Assembly: GCA_963921195.1 (NCBI GenBank)
Contig: OY992537.1
Location: 558,001-622,000 of the forward strand
DNA: 64,000 bases
Direction: 5' to 3'
Source of the DNA: Pegoplata infirma
Lineage: Eukaryota > Arthropoda > Insecta > Diptera > Anthomyiidae
Shown here: positions 59,172-64,000 of the stretch, one piece after another
Numbering within the stretch: the first letter of the stretch is position 1
Layout: every line of letters begins with the position of its first letter
Translations under genes and position numbers: made by a program
Notes under the pieces: model-generated
The model's database searches: none
What the model saw: only the letters and a program-made list of their open reading frames with translations
Told to the model about the DNA's origin: nothing

Positions 59172-61282
59172 CTGTTTAAAAAGAGAGAAAGGGATAGAAA
59201 ATTAGCATACAGATGGATTTTCTAAATTGTTTTTTTTTTTTTTTTTTAAATGAGTTAAGCTGTTTTTCCACCTTTTTTTATTAATATAAATAATAGTAGT
59301 AGTATATAATTTTTTTTAACTCTAATAATGATTAGTTTTAGGAGTAATTTATTAATTTTTAATACAAAATACGAAAGAAAGCAACGAAGCGAATAATTTC
59401 ATTTGACTTAGAAACCTCCGATAAGATCTTGATTTTTTTTTGTTCGCAATTGTAAATACTAATAAACACATATCTAGGCAGAAAAATACGGTGGCAAAGC
59501 GTTGGAAACCGGACAACAAACGTTGTTTAAACATCCGTTTTACCAAGAATACTGTATTGGCCCAATATCTGTGTATATGGTTTCTAAATAAAATTCCATT
59601 TGTTTTAAGTGAATATTCACTGGAATTTACCAACGTAATTTTTTGAGTGTAAAAATATTGCTTTTATTGTAATTGAGCATCATCATTTTAAATCGCGAAT
59701 ACAAGCGCTGTCTTTGAAGCACGGCTTGTTAAAAAAAGTGTCGAATTCGAGCACAGTGTAATTAAAAACAAAAAATGTAAAAAAAAAATCTCACTGTATG
59801 ATTTTTATTTTTTTTTTTAAATTCGATTTTTTTTTTTGAATTTTTAAAATAAAATCTTATGGTTGCTCTCAAGGCTTTTTTACGAAAATCTACGAATTTA
59901 AGATTTTTTAATTATTTAAATGCTTTAAATTGGCTAAAAATATGTATTGTCTATTACATAAGATATTGTCCATTCCATTCTTTTAGAAATTTCACATACC
60001 CAGCAGACATTTTGCTGAACTGGCAGCAGCTTTTGGAAAGGAAACTCGAGTCAAGAAGCGCTTCCCAACCTGCTGAATTCATGCATGATTCTCTAAGGCG
60101 ATGTCAAACTTTAGAGCGCTAGTTGGATACACCGAAAAAGTGTCTTTAGAGCGCTGATTAAAGCATTATCTTATAGCGCTGATTAAGCGCTATAAAGATG
60201 CAGTGAATTCATGTCATCTTTTCAGAGCTGATTTAAGCAGAATAAAGATAAATACATTTGACTATATCTGAAATACAATTGGAAAATCTGAAATACAATT
60301 TTAAAACACAATTGAAAAATCAATTGACTATTTTTGAAACTCAGTTGAATATTTCTGAAATACAATTGAAAATTATGTAAACGACCTCTGAAATCGAATT
60401 TTTTTAGTTTACTTTTTTAGTATGATTAAAAAATCCCGAAAATCCCGGGATTTCCGGGATCGGGATATCCCGATTGGAAGCCCTAGCTGGGTTAAATGAA
60501 ATCCTGTGTTAAATTTTAATTTTCCCGTAATTTTAGTTAAAAAAATAAATTTTTTTTTGCTGATTTTGAAATTTTTTCATGTGAAAAAGTGATCAAATCA
60601 TTACAAAAACTTTATAAATCATTTATAAAATTTTTGAAGATTTTGAAACTAATGTCTCTTGAATGTTTTAACAAATGTTTATAAATACCTTCATAGCTTT
60701 TAAATCCGCATTAATATTTGCTATCCGAAATTTAGATAGGCCGTGTACCTTAACTTTCATCATATTCAAAGTGGCCATACCAAAACTTTTTTTCATATCC
60801 GGAACATCCATGGGCTCTGGTACTGGTGCACCAGGAAAACCAACTGGATCTTCCTGTTTGTAATGCTCCAAAACTGCATACAACATTGCAGCCACACGAT
60901 TTTCCGTTACTTCAGCATTATAATCATCTACAGAATTATTGCTTTCATAATCATTGTCCCCTGAAAGAACAGCACTTTATGATAAAACGAACTACATATC
61001 GCTCATTTGCTGCAATGTCGTCATAACTCAAAAAACTTGATATTGCAAAAAAACGAGTTTAAAGTTTTTATTTGAAAATGGTTTTTTTACACAATATACT
61101 GCATGATGTAGCGAATATTTCTGCACCATTAACTCAAAATCAAATTTTTGAGTTGCGACGACGTTGCAGCAAATGAGACGTACTTTTTTTTAATAATTCT
61201 TACCAATTTCCTGTGCTTTTACTTGTATTCCAGTAATTAGAACTGCAAGTCCTAGTAATAACCAAGATGTTCGTAAATTCAT
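58179..61282 (-). CDS. Secreted two-domain group-7-allergen / JHBP-like (TULIP) protein, three exons
   Basis: The joined CDS is exon 1 61282-61204, exon 2 60960-60689 and exon 3 59171-58179: 79+272+993 nt, 447 aa plus stop. Each intron starts GT and ends AG, and the phases agree (1, then 0). Residues 1-23 look like a signal peptide: a hydrophobic WLLLGLAVLI core with VKA before the likely cleavage site. Exon 2 carries the family-like stretch DPVGFPGAPVPEP followed by VPDMKKS. Exon 3 carries DITFKDMAMDFQNLGFLG (about residues 177-194) and NSAPNLVFDAMKPYML. A second repeat-like lobe follows from about residue 280, with cysteines near 330 and 378 and possible N-glycosylation sites at N273 and N306. 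The family binds hydrophobic ligands in secreted fluids; the ligand here is unknown. Typical takeout/JHBP proteins are about 250 aa, so this is a double-length member. Family assignment comes from motif memory, not a search. The introns contain repeats but the coding frame is intact. Confidence 0.85.
59172..60688 (-). other. Intron 2 of the TULIP-family gene
   Basis: A 1.5-kb AT-rich intron. It holds homopolymer runs (59230-59250, 59800-59840), an unrecognised repeat around 60110-60200 with recurring AGCGC and GATTAA words, and a CCCGGGATTTCCGGGATCGGGA cluster near 60440-60470 that resembles the CCGG-rich repeat family seen at 17.3-18.6 kb. No coding exon was recognised inside. Confidence 0.6.
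60689..60960 (-). CDS. Exon 2 of the TULIP-family gene
   Basis: The acceptor TTCTTTCAG lies immediately before base 60960 and the donor GTATTT begins at 60688. The exon encodes residues 27-117. It opens with an acidic, Asn-rich stretch (DNDYESNNSVDDYN) and continues into the conserved-looking N-terminal part of the first lipid-binding lobe. Its 272 nt join phase 1 to phase 0. Confidence 0.8.
60999..61180. mobile_element. MITE inside intron 1 of the TULIP-family gene
   Basis: The inverted termini read TCGCTCATTTGCTGCAA on the left and TTGCAGCAAATGAGACG on the right, with TA on each side (60997-60998 and 61181-61182). The body continues as an imperfect inverted repeat (GTCGTCATAACTC versus GAGTTGCGACGAC). 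This is the layout of a Tc1/mariner-type MITE. It fills most of the 243-nt intron and leaves both splice sites intact. A relative sequence is seen near 13890-13960. Confidence 0.65.
61204..61282 (-). CDS. Exon 1 (start codon and signal peptide) of the TULIP-family gene
   Basis: The ATG at 61282-61280 opens 26 codons plus one base and encodes the hydrophobic leader. It ends in G before the donor GTAAGA (61203 downward). The last base forms a Gly codon with the first two bases of exon 2, which supports the junction. The leader is too short to stand out as an ORF by itself. Confidence 0.8.
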
Positions 61283-61333
61283 TATATATTTGATGGAATT
61301 CACATTTGTCATATTTTCTTTTATTATCGTTTA

Positions 61334-61391
61334 ATCATTTACTGACTGAGTTATCAGTAAATGATGATTTCTAACTACGTCTGTGTATATT
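61334..61391 (-). promoter_or_regulatory. Candidate core promoter with a 12-bp-arm inverted repeat
   Basis: Upstream of the start codon is a perfect inverted repeat, ATCATTTACTGA (61334-61345) and its complement (61354-61365), around an 8-nt loop. The right arm contains a TCATTT match to the insect initiator on the minus strand. A weak TATA string (61386-61389) lies about 27 nt upstream of that initiator. This is a suggestion from spacing only. Confidence 0.3.
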
Positions 61392-61725
61392 GAGCGTCGT
61401 TCTACAAGATAATCTAAAGCCAACAATGAGGTTTTTCTTATAATTTTTTTTTTTTGACTCAGTGACAATACAACAAGCACTTCCCTTGACTATCTATAGA
61501 CGAATGAGGAATTTGTATTTAATTTTATTAGTTTGAGATACTTGCGGCGAAATTGTATTCAACGTCGTGAGAGTTTTAGTTTTAAGTGAACATACTATTA
61601 CATATGCGTATGTGTATTAAACGAAAGTCTAGATTAATGAGATAATAAGAAATTACTTATCAAGAGTTCATGAAACAGTGGTTGAATTTGTATTAATGTA
61701 ATGAGCAGTGACATGAGTATCATTT

Positions 61726-63325
61726 ATTGATCGGTGGAAGTCGGCAATTATTACACTCAAAAAATTATGTTAGTAAAATTAACTGAAAATGTCAGTTAAA
61801 ATAACTACTTACTTTGTTAGTTGTTTTGGGGTCAACTACTTTTTCAGTTAAATCAACTAACATGTAAGTTATTTTAACTGACAAAAAAAAAAACTGACTT
61901 ATGTAGTAAAAACTACTTACATTTGATGGACTTATTGTAAAAACTCGATAAGCAACATTTCATTTTATGGTGGTTTTTGCCTTAAAACTTTTAAAATAAT
62001 GTAGAAAATATAACTTTTGCAGAACTTTTATTCTCAATATACTTGTATAAAGCGTTAAAGCAAGACTTCTGCCAAAAATCTGTCAATGGAACATCAGCAG
62101 AAGGCGAAAAACACGAAAAAATAAAATGTTGCTTATCAAGTTCTTGCAGTAAGCCCTTCATATTTAAATTTATGTATTTAGAAAGGAAGACTTAATGTAA
62201 TAAGCAGTGACAGGAGTATCACATATTGATCGGTGGAAGTCGGCAATTATTACACTCAAAATATTATGTTAGTAAAATTAACTGAAAATGTCAGTTAAAA
62301 TAACTACTTTGTTAGTTATTTTGGGGTCAACTACTTTTTCAGTTAAATCAACTAAACAACTGACTTATGTAGTAAAAACTACTTACATTTGTAGTCAAAA
62401 CGACTAACATGTAGTAAAACTAAAATAATCAATTTAATATTTTTTTTTAATTTTCAAAAAAAAATTGAAGACCAAATTTTTTAAAGTTTTTTTTTTTTAA
62501 AGTTGTGAAAAATAAAAAAAATAAAATTTATTTTTATTTTTTGGAATTTTTTTTAAATTTAAAAAAAAAAAATTAAGGACAAAGTTTTTTCCCAAGTTAT
62601 TTTTTAAGTTGTGAAAAATAAAAAAATTAGAATTTATTTTTATTTTTTGGAAAAAAAAAATTTTGAGAGATAAAAAAAAATAAAATTTACTACTTTAAAT
62701 AACTGTTACTACATTACAGCACTTTTTTGTTAGTTATTCAAAAAAACGACTTAAAATCATTCATATCATTTATTGATCGGTGGAAGTCGGCAATTATTAC
62801 ACTCAAAAAATTATGTTAGTTAAATTAACTGAAAATGTCAGTTAAAATAACTACTTTGTAAGTTGTTTTGGGGTCAACTACTTTTTCAGTTAAATCAACT
62901 AACAATGTTAGTTATTTTAACTGACTAAAAACAACTGACTTATGTTGTAAAACCTACTTACATTTGTAGTCAAAACAACTAAAATGTAGTAAAAATAAAA
63001 TAATTTTTCAAAAAAATTTTAAAAAAAAAAACTTGAAGAAAACTTTTTAAGTTGTGAAAAATAAAAAAAAACGAAACTTATTTTTATTTTTTGGAAAAAA
63101 CTTTCAGATATAAAAAAAAATAAAATTAACTACTTTAAATAACTGTTACTACATCACAGCACTTTTTTGTTAGTTGTTCAAAAAAACGACTTAAAATAAC
63201 TAACAGAATTAGTTGTTTGATATTTTTCATACAAAAACAACTGACTTTGTAGTTGAAAACAACTAACTACTGTAAAATATACAAATAACTAACATGTAGT
63301 AACTTACATAATTTTCTGAGTGTCA
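61726..63325. repeat. Tandem array of about 500-bp palindromic units upstream of the TULIP-family gene
   Basis: TCGGTGGAAGTCGGCAATTA recurs at 61731, 62230 and 62777, each followed by ACTCAAAAAATTATGTTAG and GTCAGTTAAAATAACTAC. Inverted forms (AACTGAC, TAACATGTAGT) and the final ACATAATTTTCTGAGTGT make each unit foldback-like. Spacings are 499 and 547 bp. Confidence 0.7.
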
Positions 63326-63952
63326 ACAAACATATTGCCGATTGTGTTCAGGTTCTAAGTACTATTGGTGCCGATCATTGCTTTGGGAACATGCCATCAT
63401 AGTATTATCAGGGGGTATTCGTGTCGCTAGTGAGAAAAAACTTTATTAATTGTGATAGGGTAAATGTGCTAAGGGTAAATGTGCACTGTAGGCTCTCAAA
63501 GTTTGTAAAACAATAACACTGTCGATTTCCACTTCGAATGAAAACGTGATCAACAAAACACTAAACTTGATTTCATGTGATTCGGAAATTTTCATGTGAA
63601 TTGAAAAGTTGTGAAAGACAGAACAGAGGCCTGTGAAACAATTGAAGGGTCATTTTGTAGAGCCTCAATCAAACCAAGACAGTTTGAAAGTACTTGTGTG
63701 TAGTAGTAAAACCCCCAATGCGTTTTGTTCTGTAACGTCTCAAATTTTTTGTATATCCCACTGAATTTTTAATTTTTTTTTTTTCAAATGCGTTTGAAAA
63801 ATTCGAAAAAAAAATAATGTGAAATAATTCTATTGAATTCATGAATACATCCAAACACTATTTCAAACTCAAGAGAAAATTAACATTATATTTTTCGACT
63901 TTTTTCCAACGCCCTTAAAACAACAAAAGAAAAATTCAGTAAGGTTTTTACT
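63326..63952. other. Intergenic, no gene recognised
   Basis: Mixed AT-rich sequence; AGGGTAAATGTGC occurs twice near 63458-63492. No element ends were recognised. Confidence 0.35.
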
Positions 63953-64000
63953 AGAGATGGGCACATGAGCAGATTAGAGCGTGATTCACGCGTGATCACG
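63953..64000 (+). mobile_element. Possible hAT-type left end cut by the window edge
   Basis: TAGAGATGGGCAC fits the hAT YARNG terminus and is followed by GTGATTCACGCGTGATCACG palindromic words. The right end is outside the window. Confidence 0.3.

Noticed and set aside
61726..63325. CRISPR-like array
   Set aside because: Units are about 500 bp, only three copies, internally palindromic, and in a eukaryotic context.

Overview
The window looks like an AT-rich, transposon-dense stretch of an insect chromosome, most likely from a higher (muscoid-type) fly. The evidence is: short GT-AG introns in a secreted gene of a kind common in Diptera; DINE-1/Helentron-like repeats carrying a (GTCY)n microsatellite; and an intact Ty3/gypsy element whose 2.1-kb LTRs and tRNA-Lys-type primer site recall the Osvaldo/Ulysses group of Drosophila. 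Nothing bacterial is present: no operons, CRISPR or rRNA. Species assignment is inference.

Only one ordinary protein-coding gene is supported. It is on the minus strand at 58179-61282, has three exons (joined CDS 1344 nt, 447 aa), and encodes a secreted two-lobed protein of the group-7-allergen / juvenile-hormone-binding-like (TULIP) family. The main mobile element is a complete 10,317-bp LTR retrotransposon at 25068-35384, also on the minus strand, with collinear 2130-bp LTRs, a TATA target duplication, a gag ORF, and a pol ORF in the -1 frame encoding protease, RT, RNase H and integrase.

The rest is a nested mosaic of non-coding DNA elements. Layout: 0.3-0.8 kb, a short hAT element; 1.4-3.1 kb, a DINE-like repeat split by a 1.4-kb foldback; 3.8 kb, a near-perfect hairpin; 5-6.5 kb, a foldback with a MITE inside it next to a DINE end; 8.4-9.7 kb, a non-LTR RT relic and a foldback; 12.4-13.8 kb, a large foldback; 14.6 and 19.6 kb, two related hAT elements full of GCATATTTT motifs; 17.3-18.6 kb, a GC-rich CCGG palindrome cluster; 24.3 kb, a Helitron-like element; 37-45 kb, several foldbacks, a 1.8-kb hAT and a Tc1-like element; 46.8-51.4 kb, a 4.6-kb hAT shell holding three DINE copies, one of them split by a 1.9-kb palindrome; 52.1-52.9 kb, a tRNA-like head and a hammerhead-like motif; 53.1-57.1 kb, two more foldbacks; 61.7-63.3 kb, a tandem array of palindromic repeats upstream of the gene.

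The most unusual property is the density of long foldback (palindromic) elements, at least eight with arms of several hundred bases. Several have target-site duplications that can be read directly, so a relative insertion order can be reconstructed. Such inverted repeats, if transcribed, would give long hairpin RNAs.
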